A stretch of 64,000 nt of DNA from Verrucomicrobiota bacterium. Lineage in GTDB: Bacteria; Verrucomicrobiota; Verrucomicrobiia; Limisphaerales; UBA11320. A program made the position numbers and the translations under genes. The stretch lies in the NCBI GenBank assembly GCA_016199985.1, contig JACQFQ010000069.1, forward strand, positions 78,684 to 142,683. The letters run 5' to 3'. Below, piece by piece: positions 19,279 through 29,568 of the stretch. Within the stretch, counting starts at the first letter, position 1. The number at the start of each line of letters is the position of its first letter. The notes under the pieces are model-generated. The model saw only the letters and a program-made list of their open reading frames with translations. It was not told where the DNA came from and ran no database searches.

Positions 19279-22200
19279 GTGACTATGTGCCCGCGCATCT
19301 GCTTCGTCCTCTGCCTGCTCCTCTCGTGCCTCCATTCCTCAAAGGGAGCGGCGCCGTCGGTGGTGCTCTCCGAGATCCTCGCGGACAATCATGGGGGGCT
19401 GTTGGATGAGGACGGACAGAGCTCCGGATGGATCGAGATCCGAAACGCGAGCGCGACCTCGGTCTCCCTGGCGGGCTGGGCGCTCAGCGACGCCGCCGAC
19501 CTGAATCCGAGGTGGGTTTTTCCCGGAACAAACCTTCCCGCCGCGAGCTATCTGGTTGTCTTCGCTTCCGAAAAAAACAGGACGAACTCCGGCGCCCCGC
19601 TCCACACCTTTTTCAAGCTAAAGACCGGCGGAGGCCATCTCGCGCTCGTCGACCCGAGCGGCGCGGTGACATCGGAGTTCGACTATGGGCCCCAGAGCCG
19701 CGACGTCAGTTTTGGCGTCGGAAGGGACCCCGGCGTTCAATCCTGGATTCCGGCGAACGCGCCCGCGGTGTATCTGACGCCGCTGGACAACTCATTGGCC
19801 AACCAGTGGACCGGCGCGAATGAACCCTTCGATGATTCCCGCTGGAGCTCCGCGATTCTCGGACTCGGCTACGACCTCACCCCTCGGGCCGCCACCGATC
19901 TCCTGGCGTTTTGGGATTTCAACAACAACGCGGCTCCGGCCTCCGCCGCTGACGCCACGGGCCACGGTCACACCGGCGCCGTGATCAGCCCCGCGGCGTA
20001 CACGACCGACAAGGCGGGGCGCAGCGGCGCGCCTGGCGACCGCGCGATGAACATGGGACCGACCGGGAACGGCGCGCGCGTCACGATTCCCGATGTCGCG
20101 ACAGGCTGGCTGGACGTCACGAAAAACAACGACGCGATCACATTCAGCCTCTGGACCCACGGCGACAGCACGCAGCCGGGCCAAGGCAGCGCTTTCTGGG
20201 GCGCTAGCGGCGCGAACGGCTCAGGAACGCGCTCCGCTCAAGCGCATGTGCCTTGGAGCGACAGCGTGGTCTACTGGGACACCGCCGGCGCGGATCCTTC
20301 ACGCAGCCGGGTCTCGGTGCTCGTCCCCGATCCCGCCTCGTGGCGCGGCGCCTGGAATCACTATGTGTTCCTGAAAAACAAGAGCGTGAAAGAGATCTGG
20401 TTGAATGGCGCGCGCATCCTCTCGGGGTCGAGCCCGGATCCGCTCACCCAGATCCGCAGCTTCAGCATCGGCGCCATCCCCGACGGCAGCCTGTCCTATG
20501 GAGGCTTGATCGATGACTTCGCGATCTGGAGCCGGGCCTTGACCGCGGAGGAAATCGGCACGCTGGCTCAGGGAGTCTCGCCCTCGGACATCGGACGGAT
20601 CTCCGGCCTGTTCACGACCGATGTGTCCTCGAAGATGCGCGGCGTCAACGCCTCCATCTATGTCAGGGCGCCCTTCGACGCCCCGGACCCCAAAGGTCTC
20701 GACTCCCCGCTGCTTCGAGTCCGCGCCAACGGCGGCTTCGTGGCCTATCTCAATGGAGTGGAAGTCGCGCGACGAAGAGCCCCGTCGAATCTGGGCTTCG
20801 ACTCCGCCGCGACGCCCGGCGGGCCGGCGCCCCTGTCGCCGCCGTGGGAGGACTTCGACTTGGGCGCGTTCGCGTCTGTTCTGCGGGCCGGGAGAAACAT
20901 CCTCGCGATCCAGGGCCTGAACAACTCGGCGACGGATGATCGCTTTCTCTTGAACGTCCAGCTCATCGCGGGCCGTTCCCTTGGGGCGCGATACTTCAGC
21001 GCGCCCACGCCGGGCGGGCCGAACACCCGGGGATCCGAGGGCGTCGTGGCAGACCCGGTCGTCAGCGCTCCACGGGGATTCTACTCCGCGCCTTTTCAGC
21101 TGACCTGCTCCACGCCCACGCCGGGAGCGAGCCTCGCCTACACTCTGGACGGATCCGTTCCCTCCTCCACAAACGGCGTTCGCTCCGCCTCGAACACGAT
21201 CACTCTCGGGGTTTCCAACACGACCCTGCTCCGGGTTGTGGGAACGAAGCCCGGCTCCCTCGGGAGCGCCATCGCGACGTTCACCTATCTCTTCCCGAGC
21301 CAGATCGCGCGCCAGGGACGTCCCACCTACCTCGGCGCCACCTGGCCCAGCGGGGCGCCGACCGATTTCGAAATGGACGCCCGCGTTCTTACAAACACGA
21401 GTCCCCATCATAGCCTGGATGACGCATTCCAAAGCATCCCCACACTCAGCGTCGTCGCGCCGAGCGAGGGTTTCTTTGGACCGATCGGCATCTACACGCT
21501 GCCGAGCGGAGGCGGGCTCTCGGAAGTGCCGGCCTCCGCGGAGCTCATTTACCCGGACGGAAGGCAAGGGTTTCAGGAGGACGTCGGAATCGAGGTCCAT
21601 GGGAACATCACGCGCGACAAGAGCTTCACCCCCAAGCACAGCTTCAACCTGAAATTCCGGGCGGCCTACGGGAATGGAAAGCTCCGCTTCCCTCTATTTG
21701 AAGACTCCCCGGTGGACGGCTTTGATCATCTCGTTCTGCGCGCGGGATCAACGGACACATGGCCGGTGGTGAACTGGGACACCTTTCTCGTCGACGGCGT
21801 GCAGCGCTGGGTGCGCGACGAGGCGAGCTATGTGCGGGATCAATGGGTGCGAGACGCGCAGATCGCCATGGGCGAGGTGTCCTCGCACGGGACCTACGTC
21901 CATCTCTTTCTCAGCGGCTACTACTGGGGCCTCTACAATATGTGCGAGCACACGGACGACGCGTTCGCGGCGTCCTACTATGGAGGCGCAAAGGAGGATT
22001 ACGATGTTCTCGCGGATTTCGCCGAAGTTCACGCGGGGACCAAGACCGCTTGGGATCAGATGAACGCCGCCGCGGGCGCCGGGCTGGCGAGCGACGCCAG
22101 CTACTTCAAGATCCAGGGAATGAATCCCGACGGCACGCGCAACCCCTCCTACCCCGTGCTTCTGGATGTCACCAATCTGGTCGACTACATGATCCTGCAC

Positions 22201-25200
22201 ATCTACATCGGCGCCGATGACTGGCCCAACCACAACTGGTGGGCGTCGCGCAAGCGCACGGCGGACAGCGCCGGGTTCAGGTTCTTCGCCTGGGACCAGG
22301 AGATCTCCATCAACTCGCTGATCCGACAGCAAAGCTCCTGGGGCTCGGTCTACGCGGAGGCGGACGTCCCCGAGACGCCCACCTTCGCCTATGCGCGCTG
22401 CCGCGCGAACGTGGAGTTCCGGACGCTCTTCGCCGACCGGGTGCAGAAGCACCTCTTCAACAACGGCGCGCTGAGCTTCTCGAACAACCTGGCGCGATGG
22501 GATCGTCGCATGTCCGAAGTCGACCGGGCCGTCGTCGCGGAGTCCGCCCGATGGGGGGACTATCAAAGACCGCTGAAGCCCTACACAAGGGAGGTCGAGT
22601 GGCTGGCCAGCAACGCCTGGATGCGCGCGGTGTTTTACCCTTCGAACCAGGTCATCGCCATGAAACGGTTCACGGACGCTCGTTTGTACCCGACCGTCGG
22701 GGCGCCGCGGCTAACGCCCTTTGGCGGTGAGGTGAAACCCGGGGCCACCGTGGCTTTGTCGCATACGAACGCCGCCGGAACCCTCCTGTTCACTCTCGAC
22801 GGCAGCGATCCCAGGCTTCGCGGCGGCGCGATTTCACCGAAGGCGACGCTCTACTCGACGCCGATCCCGATCACGCGCCGAACCACCATCTCGGCCCGAA
22901 CCCGCCAAGGCACGAACTGGAGCGCGCTGGTCTTCGCGGAGTATCATCCCACGCAGAATCTATCCGTCCTCGAGCTCACCGAAATCATGTATCATCCCGC
23001 GGCGACGCCGGGACAGGATCCGGACGCCTTCGAGTTCATCGAGCTCCACAACGCCGGGCCGACGGCGCTCGATCTTGCGGGGCTCCGCTTCACTTCAGGG
23101 ATGACGTTCGCTTTCACGAACGGATCACAGCTGGCCGCCGACGCCTATCTTGTCCTCGTTCGCGATCCCGCGGCCTTCGCGTCCCGATACCCCGGCGTGA
23201 CCGCGTCGGGTCAATACACCGGAAAACTCTCGGACCACGGCGAAGCGATCACGCTCGGGACCGCGGATGGCAACACGATTTGGTCCTACGACTACGCGCC
23301 CGGCTCGCTGTGGCCCCTGTCGGCGGATGGCGGCGGGTTCTCGCTGGTTCGCGCGGATGGCGTCGCGCCCAATCCCCAGGAGCCCTCCTCCGCTTGGCGG
23401 GCAAGTTCGCAACCAGGAGGGTCGCCAGGGAAGCCGGATCAGCCCGAGGCGCGCCCTCAAGTGGTCGTCAGCGAACTGCTCTCCAGCGGCGTCGCCGCGG
23501 GAGGGGACTTCATCGAGCTCCAGAATCTCTCGCCCGCGCCCGCCGCTATCGGGGGATGGTTTTTGTCGGACAATCCCGCGACGCCCAAGAAATACCGAAT
23601 CCCCGACGGAACCACAGTTCCCTCCGGCGGTTTTCTGGTCGTAAGCGACAGCGAATACGGTCCAGCGCGCCCGGCGCCAGGCGGGGTCCCGTTCGGTTTG
23701 GACGCGCTCGGCGACTCGGTCCACCTCTTCTCGGCGGACACAGCCGGGAACCTCACCGGCTACTCGCACGGCCTCAGCTTCAAGGCTTCCGAGCCCGGGG
23801 TTTCCTGGATTCGCGTCATCAACAGCGTCGGCGGCGAGCTGCTGCTCCGTTCCCAGGTTCCCACGCCCGGATCGTCCAACGCTCCCCCCTGGATCGGCCC
23901 CGTGGTGATCAGCGAGATCCACTATCACCCCCTGGACGGCGACCCTGAATTCGTGGAGTTGCTCAACATCACGGATTCGCCCGTTCCGCTTTTTGATCCG
24001 GCGCGTCCCACGAACACGTGGGCGCTTAAGGGCATCAACTATCTCATGCCCGCCAACCTGACGCTCGCCCCCGGCCAGCGGCTCGTGATCTGCGACACGA
24101 ACCCGGCCGCGTTCCGCCAGGGGATGGGCCTTGGACCCGCGGCGCTCGTGCTGGGCCCGTTCGCGGGAGCTCTGCAGGACAGCGGAGAACGGCTCGAGTT
24201 GCTGAAGCCGATCGATCAAACCACGAACGGGATCGCCTACGAGATCATTGATTCGGTGCGCTACAATGACAAGGCGCCGTGGTCGCCCGCCGCGGATGGC
24301 AATGGCCCGTCCCTGCAGCGTTTGGGGGCCGACGAAATCGGCGATGACCCGATGAACTGGGCCTCGGCGACGCCTTCGCCGGACGCCCCCATCTCCTCCG
24401 GGCTGCCCCCGCGCATCCTCCAGCAGCCGCAGAATCTCACGGCGGCGGAACGAAGCGCGGTCCAGCTGGAGGCGCTCGTCGACGGGACCAGACCGTTTGA
24501 ATTCCAATGGCGAAAGGATGGATCGGCGATTCCAGACGCCACCAACAGCGTTCTCAAATTCCCCTCGCTCTCCAAGGAGGACGCGGGAGACTACCGCGTC
24601 AGCGTATCGAACGGATCCGGGGCCGCGCTGAGCGACAACGCCGTGGTGCGCGCGCTCCCCCTCCCCTTCATCTACGCGCCGCCGGTCTCGCGCGCGGTGA
24701 TCTCCAACACGGTCGTCACGCTCAACGTGCTCGCCGATGGCACGGGGCCTCTCCGCTATCAGTGGTTCCAGAACGGCTTCGCTCTGGCGAACGGCGTCGC
24801 CGCGAGCCTGAAGATTCCGGCGTTTGGCAGGGCCGACGAAGGGCTTTACTCCGTGCGAGTGACGGACGATGTGGGATCCACCACCACCGACCCCGTAAAG
24901 CTGGAGATCCTGTTCCGTCCCGCGCTCCTCTCGTTTCCGAGCGAAACCATCGCGGTGGAAGGCGATGACGTGTTCCTATTCGCCCGCGGGGCCGGCACCC
25001 GCCCCCTCACCTTCCTCTGGCGACGAGGCGCGGTCCTGCTGTTGACGGACATCTCCACATCCGGCAGTTCCACCTTGCTCCTGAGGAACGTGAAAACGAA
25101 CCAAACCGGAAACTACACCGTCTCGATCAACAACGTCTCGGGCATGAACATCGCCAGCCCGGCGTTCGCCATTCGGGTCCTTGCCGATAGCGACGGCGAT

Positions 25201-25566
25201 CACATGCCCAACGAGTGGGAGCTCGCGAACGGGCTGAATCCAAAGAACCCGGCCGACGCGAGCTCCGATATCGACGGGGACGGCTATACGGCTCTGCAAG
25301 AGTACTGGACTGGCAGCGATCCGAGGAACGCGTCCAGCCCTCTGCGATGGGAGAGCACTCAGGCGATCAGCAACCAGATCGCGCTGGGATTCACGGCGGT
25401 GTCGAATCGAAGCTATTCCGTGTTCGCGCGGGATCGCGTGGACGGGATTTGGACGAAGCTGACCGACATTCAGGCGAGGCCCGCGACTCAGACGCAGACC
25501 GTGCTCGACGCGCTCCCGATCACCGGAGCGCGCTACTACAAGCTGACGACGCCGGCTCAGCCGTAG
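19279..25566 (+). CDS. Giant (2095 aa) secreted multidomain protein: lamin-tail, LamG-like, chitobiase-C-like, CotH kinase-like, Ig-like repeats
   Basis: VVLSEILADNHGGLLDEDGQSSGWIEIRNAS (LTD), LamG-like FSLWTHGDSTQPG...GLIDDFAIWSRALTAEEI, LAYTLDGSVPSSTNG and LLFTLDGSDPRLRGG (chitobiase-C-like), CotH region VHGNITRDKSFTPKHSFNLKFRAAYGNGKLRFPLFEDSPVDGFDHLVLRAGSTDTW, three Ig-like domains near the C-terminus, DSDGDHMPNEWELANGLNPKNPAD. Confidence 0.88.
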   Translation: MTMCPRICFVLCLLLSCLHSSKGAAPSVVLSEILADNHGGLLDEDGQSSGWIEIRNASATSVSLAGWALSDAADLNPRWVFPGTNLPAASYLVVFASEKNRTNSGAPLHTFFKLKTGGGHLALVDPSGAVTSEFDYGPQSRDVSFGVGRDPGVQSWIPANAPAVYLTPLDNSLANQWTGANEPFDDSRWSSAILGLGYDLTPRAATDLLAFWDFNNNAAPASAADATGHGHTGAVISPAAYTTDKAGRSGAPGDRAMNMGPTGNGARVTIPDVATGWLDVTKNNDAITFSLWTHGDSTQPGQGSAFWGASGANGSGTRSAQAHVPWSDSVVYWDTAGADPSRSRVSVLVPDPASWRGAWNHYVFLKNKSVKEIWLNGARILSGSSPDPLTQIRSFSIGAIPDGSLSYGGLIDDFAIWSRALTAEEIGTLAQGVSPSDIGRISGLFTTDVSSKMRGVNASIYVRAPFDAPDPKGLDSPLLRVRANGGFVAYLNGVEVARRRAPSNLGFDSAATPGGPAPLSPPWEDFDLGAFASVLRAGRNILAIQGLNNSATDDRFLLNVQLIAGRSLGARYFSAPTPGGPNTRGSEGVVADPVVSAPRGFYSAPFQLTCSTPTPGASLAYTLDGSVPSSTNGVRSASNTITLGVSNTTLLRVVGTKPGSLGSAIATFTYLFPSQIARQGRPTYLGATWPSGAPTDFEMDARVLTNTSPHHSLDDAFQSIPTLSVVAPSEGFFGPIGIYTLPSGGGLSEVPASAELIYPDGRQGFQEDVGIEVHGNITRDKSFTPKHSFNLKFRAAYGNGKLRFPLFEDSPVDGFDHLVLRAGSTDTWPVVNWDTFLVDGVQRWVRDEASYVRDQWVRDAQIAMGEVSSHGTYVHLFLSGYYWGLYNMCEHTDDAFAASYYGGAKEDYDVLADFAEVHAGTKTAWDQMNAAAGAGLASDASYFKIQGMNPDGTRNPSYPVLLDVTNLVDYMILHIYIGADDWPNHNWWASRKRTADSAGFRFFAWDQEISINSLIRQQSSWGSVYAEADVPETPTFAYARCRANVEFRTLFADRVQKHLFNNGALSFSNNLARWDRRMSEVDRAVVAESARWGDYQRPLKPYTREVEWLASNAWMRAVFYPSNQVIAMKRFTDARLYPTVGAPRLTPFGGEVKPGATVALSHTNAAGTLLFTLDGSDPRLRGGAISPKATLYSTPIPITRRTTISARTRQGTNWSALVFAEYHPTQNLSVLELTEIMYHPAATPGQDPDAFEFIELHNAGPTALDLAGLRFTSGMTFAFTNGSQLAADAYLVLVRDPAAFASRYPGVTASGQYTGKLSDHGEAITLGTADGNTIWSYDYAPGSLWPLSADGGGFSLVRADGVAPNPQEPSSAWRASSQPGGSPGKPDQPEARPQVVVSELLSSGVAAGGDFIELQNLSPAPAAIGGWFLSDNPATPKKYRIPDGTTVPSGGFLVVSDSEYGPARPAPGGVPFGLDALGDSVHLFSADTAGNLTGYSHGLSFKASEPGVSWIRVINSVGGELLLRSQVPTPGSSNAPPWIGPVVISEIHYHPLDGDPEFVELLNITDSPVPLFDPARPTNTWALKGINYLMPANLTLAPGQRLVICDTNPAAFRQGMGLGPAALVLGPFAGALQDSGERLELLKPIDQTTNGIAYEIIDSVRYNDKAPWSPAADGNGPSLQRLGADEIGDDPMNWASATPSPDAPISSGLPPRILQQPQNLTAAERSAVQLEALVDGTRPFEFQWRKDGSAIPDATNSVLKFPSLSKEDAGDYRVSVSNGSGAALSDNAVVRALPLPFIYAPPVSRAVISNTVVTLNVLADGTGPLRYQWFQNGFALANGVAASLKIPAFGRADEGLYSVRVTDDVGSTTTDPVKLEILFRPALLSFPSETIAVEGDDVFLFARGAGTRPLTFLWRRGAVLLLTDISTSGSSTLLLRNVKTNQTGNYTVSINNVSGMNIASPAFAIRVLADSDGDHMPNEWELANGLNPKNPADASSDIDGDGYTALQEYWTGSDPRNASSPLRWESTQAISNQIALGFTAVSNRSYSVFARDRVDGIWTKLTDIQARPATQTQTVLDALPITGARYYKLTTPAQP

Positions 25567-25600
25567 CGCGACCTCAGACCGCCGGGCGGGACGCGCCGCC

Positions 25601-27064
25601 CTATGGCAGTCGAGAGGTCTGCCGCGCCTCCCGGCGCGCCGCGTCGCTCACTGTTTGCAACGCGATCTGGATGCCGGCGGCCTTCGCGAGGGTCTCCTCG
25701 TACTCGGCCGAGGGATCCGAGTCCGCGACAATCCCCGCGCCGACATGGATGTGCGTGGCTGAGGGACAGCACAGCGCGGCGCGGATGAGGATGCTCAGCT
25801 GCGTTTCGCGGTTGAATCCCAGGTAACCCAGAGCTCCGGTGTAGGGCCCGCGCGAGACAGGCTCGAGCTCCTCGATGATCTCCATGGCTCGGATCTTGGG
25901 CGCGCCGGTAATGCTGCCTCCCGGAAAGCATTGCGCGAACGCCGCGAGATGAGTGGGTCCGGGCCGCAATCGCCCCTCCACGGTGGAGACCAGATGCTGG
26001 ACATGCGAGTACCGCTCCAACTGGGCGAGCTCGGGGACGTGGATCGATCCGTACTCGCAAACCCTCCCCAGATCGTTCCGCATGAGGTCGGTGATCATGA
26101 CCAACTCCGACATCTCCTTCGCGCTGGTCTGGAGCTCGTACCCCAGTTGCGCGTCGCGCAGCGGATCAGGGGAGCGTGGACGGGTCCCCTTGATGGGCCG
26201 CGTCACCACATGCGACCCGCTCATCCGCAGGAACAGCTCGGGGGAGGACGACACAATGGAAAAATCCCCCGCGTTGAAGAACGCGGCGTAGGGCGCGGGG
26301 GACACCGCGCTGAGCTCCTGATAGAGGCCCCACGCCGGCGCGCCCTCATCAACCGTCAAGCGTTGCGCGAGATTGACCTGGTAGATGTCTCCGGCCCGGA
26401 TGTAACGCTGAGCCCGCTCGACCTTTTCGATGAACGCCTCCCGCGAAAGCGACGAAACAAACTCCAAAGGCCTCGAAACTGGGGCCTTCGTGGTCGGATC
26501 TCTGGATTCTGAGTTTATGGCTTTGAGTCTCCGAAGCCGGTCGACCCACACCTCAACCGCGGCGCGCGCGCGCTCCGAGCAACGGGCGCCCGTCGCGTCC
26601 AACCCTGTTGAAACAATCCAGCTCTCGCGCAACTCGTGGTCGGCGACGACCAGGGAGTCATAGAAACCCACCGCGCAGTCCGGCAGATCAAGGTCATGGA
26701 AGGACGTGCGATTCAGCTTTGGTTCGACAAAGTTCTTCAGGTCGTAGCCCCAGAAGCCGAAGCATCCGCCGAGCGGAAAAGGCAGGTCGATTTCCTCCAG
26801 CAGTTCGCATCGAGCGAGCAACGCGTCGAGGAGCTTCCAAGGATCCCCGTACTGTGTCTGGAGCAAGCCGCCGGACTGAATCTCGCATCGGGAGCCATAG
26901 GACCGGAACGTGGTGAAGGGATCCGCGGCGACGAAGGAGTACCGCCCTCGCCCGCTCATGAGCCTCGCGCTCTCGAGGAGCACGGCGCCAGGCCGATCGG
27001 CGATCAATTGCCCAAGCGCTCGCGCGTCAACGCTCGATGGGATTCTTTCGACGAGAGGATGCAT
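25601..27064 (-). CDS. pabB: Aminodeoxychorismate synthase component I (para-aminobenzoate synthase)
   Basis: EKVERAQRYIRAGDIYQVNLAQRL, SSSPELFLRMSGSHVVTRPIKGTRPR, ELVMITDLMRNDLGRVCEYGS, FPGGSITGAPKIRAMEIIEELEP chorismate-binding motifs; start set at MHPLVERIP. Confidence 0.9.
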   Translation of the reverse strand: MHPLVERIPSSVDARALGQLIADRPGAVLLESARLMSGRGRYSFVAADPFTTFRSYGSRCEIQSGGLLQTQYGDPWKLLDALLARCELLEEIDLPFPLGGCFGFWGYDLKNFVEPKLNRTSFHDLDLPDCAVGFYDSLVVADHELRESWIVSTGLDATGARCSERARAAVEVWVDRLRRLKAINSESRDPTTKAPVSRPLEFVSSLSREAFIEKVERAQRYIRAGDIYQVNLAQRLTVDEGAPAWGLYQELSAVSPAPYAAFFNAGDFSIVSSSPELFLRMSGSHVVTRPIKGTRPRSPDPLRDAQLGYELQTSAKEMSELVMITDLMRNDLGRVCEYGSIHVPELAQLERYSHVQHLVSTVEGRLRPGPTHLAAFAQCFPGGSITGAPKIRAMEIIEELEPVSRGPYTGALGYLGFNRETQLSILIRAALCCPSATHIHVGAGIVADSDPSAEYEETLAKAAGIQIALQTVSDAARREARQTSRLP

Positions 27065-27389
27065 CCGAACTGGGCAAAGAATGCGTGAGCGCGCCGTTGG
27101 AGCAATCTCAAAGAGGCAATATTGGCCGGACTTCATCCCAGCCCAAGCGAGAAAGCCGGCGCCCCCGTCGCGAAAACCATCCACGCAGCCTGGGTCCGCC
27201 GCGCGCTCTGGACACTCAAGACAGCGAATCGCCTCATGTTTCCGCGGCAATCCAACGCGGCGCCGGAGTCCTTAAACCGAGAGTAGGCAAACCGGCGGCG
27301 ATCCTGGCGCGAGCCACCGTGCCGCGGCATACCGATTGCTGAAGGGACCGCGATTCGTGGCCGCTTGCGCGAGCACGAAACACCGTCCC

Positions 27390-28019
27390 ATGCCCGAAAT
27401 GGATCGAATCTGGAGTCAAGTCGTCAGCGAGTTCCGTCAGGTCTGCCTGCTGAAACGTCAGGGAAAGGTGGAGGAATCCGAGCGCCTCCTGTCGGGAGAG
27501 CTCACGCGCAACATCGCCTTGTGGTCGCAGGAGGCGCCGCAGGACGCCACGACCAAGCGACAGACGCTTCATGACATGTTCGTCGCCGAGGAGCGCCGCG
27601 TCGAGGACGCCTGGCAGATCCAGCAGATGGTTCTCAATGAAATGCGCGAGAGCGTTGCGGCGCAGGTGCGGGCGCAGATACGAGAGGAACTGGAGGCGGC
27701 CCTTGCGGCATATCAACCTCCTCCGCCTCAGCCACCGGAGCCGACGCGCGCGTCGGAACCATCCCCCGAGATGGCCTCGGAGGACGCGCCGATCGCGGCC
27801 TCATCCATTGAATCGAGCTCTGAAGCGTCGATTGATTTGCGGGGAGCCCCTCATCCGATGGAGGAACCGCCTCGTGAACTCCAGCCGCCAGAGCCATTGC
27901 CCGCGATTTCTCCCTCCCAGCGAGGCCCCAGCGCTGATGATTTGCCGGCTGTCATCGATTTCATTTTCGCGGAGCATTCCGGGGAGAACTTCCGCCGCGA
28001 AGCGCTTGCTGTCGCGTAG
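27390..28019 (+). CDS. Hypothetical helical protein with Pro/Glu-rich linker; likely partner of the actin-like gene downstream
   Basis: MPEMDRIWSQVVSEFRQVCLLKRQGKVEESERLL...ESVAAQVRAQIREELEAALAAYQPPPPQPPEPTR... then conserved-looking tail ADDLPAVIDFIFAEHSGENFRREALAVA; 44 bp gap to next CDS. Confidence 0.75.
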   Translation: MPEMDRIWSQVVSEFRQVCLLKRQGKVEESERLLSGELTRNIALWSQEAPQDATTKRQTLHDMFVAEERRVEDAWQIQQMVLNEMRESVAAQVRAQIREELEAALAAYQPPPPQPPEPTRASEPSPEMASEDAPIAASSIESSSEASIDLRGAPHPMEEPPRELQPPEPLPAISPSQRGPSADDLPAVIDFIFAEHSGENFRREALAVA

Positions 28020-28063
28020 CCCGGTCGCAAACGGCGGAGAAAAACCACGACTGATTCTGAATT

Positions 28064-29269
28064 ATGATCGCGCGAAAAAGCCCGATGGAGCCCTCGACAC
28101 CGACGTTGCCGCACATCCAATTGCCGGCCGAGCAAGGGCGTCGGGCGGGCGCCTCAGCCGCGCCCGCGTTGCCCGGCGATGACTTTCAGGATTCGGATCA
28201 GCAGAAACCCCGGATCCTACATCTGGGCCTGGATTGGGGCACCGCGCGCACGGTGATGATCGCCTCGTGGGCCGGCGAAACGACGCCGGTTCACAATGAG
28301 ACTCTGCCAACTCTCGTTGGCTACGCTAAGGATGGGATAGTGGAGAACCTGCTCCCAGGGAACCCTGAGGTTCTCTTCGCACAGGACGCGGTTCGCCACC
28401 GGCTGCACCTCAAGATGGCGCAGCCGGTGGTGAACGGGATGATGGGCGACGCCAAGGCCGCGCGCCTGTTCGCCGAACATCTCCGCGAACGATTGCCGCA
28501 CGGCGACCACGTTCAAATCCGCGCGGTGGTCGGCATCCCATGCGGCTGCGACGCGCAGGCGAGAGAAGATTTTCGCGAAGCATTGGACAGCCTCGTCGAC
28601 GGATGCATTCTGATTCCCAAGCCCTTCCTCGCCGCGATCGGCGCCAGACAGAATCCTCCTCCCGCGGACGTGAACTATGTGGACCCGATCCGCAATTCCC
28701 TCCTCGTCGACCTCGGCGCAGGGGCCACGGACGTCTGCGTCATCCAAGGCTGCTACCCTAGCGCCGTGGAGCAAATCCACATCTGCGGAGGCGGAGACGC
28801 CCTGGATGAGCACCTGCAGGCCGGACTTCAGGCCGCGTATCCCGACATCCAGATCTCCCCTCTGAAGCTCCGCGAACTCAAGGAACAATCCGCATGGGCG
28901 GGAACGCCCGAGGCGCGGCCGATCGCCGAACTATTCGTTCGCGGACGCCTTCAACGCGTGGACATGACACAAATCATGGGAGATTCCTGCCACCGTTTCC
29001 TGGAAAAAATTGCCCAGGCCATGATCCAGTTGATCGGCTCGGCCGACGTCGAAACCGCCCCGGAGCTGATTTCCAACATTCTTCTGACAGGTGGAGGCTC
29101 CAAGATTCGTAATATATGCAGAGAGCTCGAACGTCTGTTGCACTCTCGGGGCATCGAGCAGGCAAAAGTTCGCCTGTTGGGGGAGGCAGTTGAAGGCTAC
29201 GTCGCGGTTGGCGCCCTCAAAGCTTCCCAACAAGCGCGTGAGAATCAATGGCAGCTTTCGCTAAAGTAA
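28064..29269 (+). CDS. MamK-like actin-family ATPase
   Basis: Phosphate-1 LHLGLDWGTARTVMIAS, RAVVGIPCGCDAQAREDF, phosphate-2 NSLLVDLGAGATDVCVIQG, ALDEHLQAGLQAAYPDIQISPLKLRELKEQSAWAG, adenosine motif ISNILLTGGGSKIRNICREL; motif order and local sequence resemble MamK more than MreB/FtsA/PilM (recalled, not computed). Start may be later (MEPSTPT). Confidence 0.82.
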   Translation: MIARKSPMEPSTPTLPHIQLPAEQGRRAGASAAPALPGDDFQDSDQQKPRILHLGLDWGTARTVMIASWAGETTPVHNETLPTLVGYAKDGIVENLLPGNPEVLFAQDAVRHRLHLKMAQPVVNGMMGDAKAARLFAEHLRERLPHGDHVQIRAVVGIPCGCDAQAREDFREALDSLVDGCILIPKPFLAAIGARQNPPPADVNYVDPIRNSLLVDLGAGATDVCVIQGCYPSAVEQIHICGGGDALDEHLQAGLQAAYPDIQISPLKLRELKEQSAWAGTPEARPIAELFVRGRLQRVDMTQIMGDSCHRFLEKIAQAMIQLIGSADVETAPELISNILLTGGGSKIRNICRELERLLHSRGIEQAKVRLLGEAVEGYVAVGALKASQQARENQWQLSLK

Positions 29270-29320
29270 GCGCCGGTTCTGACGATAGATAATTTGGTTG
29301 TTGGTTGTTTATGGTTGCAA

Positions 29321-29354
29321 CGGGGCCCGGCAAAACCGGTGCCCCGCCTTTTTG
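29321..29354 (+). terminator. Rho-independent terminator downstream of the actin-like gene
   Basis: CGGGGC-CCGG-CAAAA-CCGG-T-GCCCCG hairpin (10 bp with a one-base bulge) followed by CCTTTTTG. Confidence 0.85.
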
Positions 29355-29568
29355 TACCGCCCCAGCGCGCCCGAGACTTCGCCCGCCCCATCCCGAACCG
29401 ATCCCCCATCGCACCCCCCCTTCCCTTCGCGCAAACTGACTTCGACAGATTTGGAGCTTCTCACATTCTTGCCTTGCTCATCCTTCGGACGATCCAAAGG
29501 ATGAAACAGAAGCGCATGCGCAGTGGCATGGCGGAGGCGATGAACGCGGTCCAGGCTCGGATAACCAG

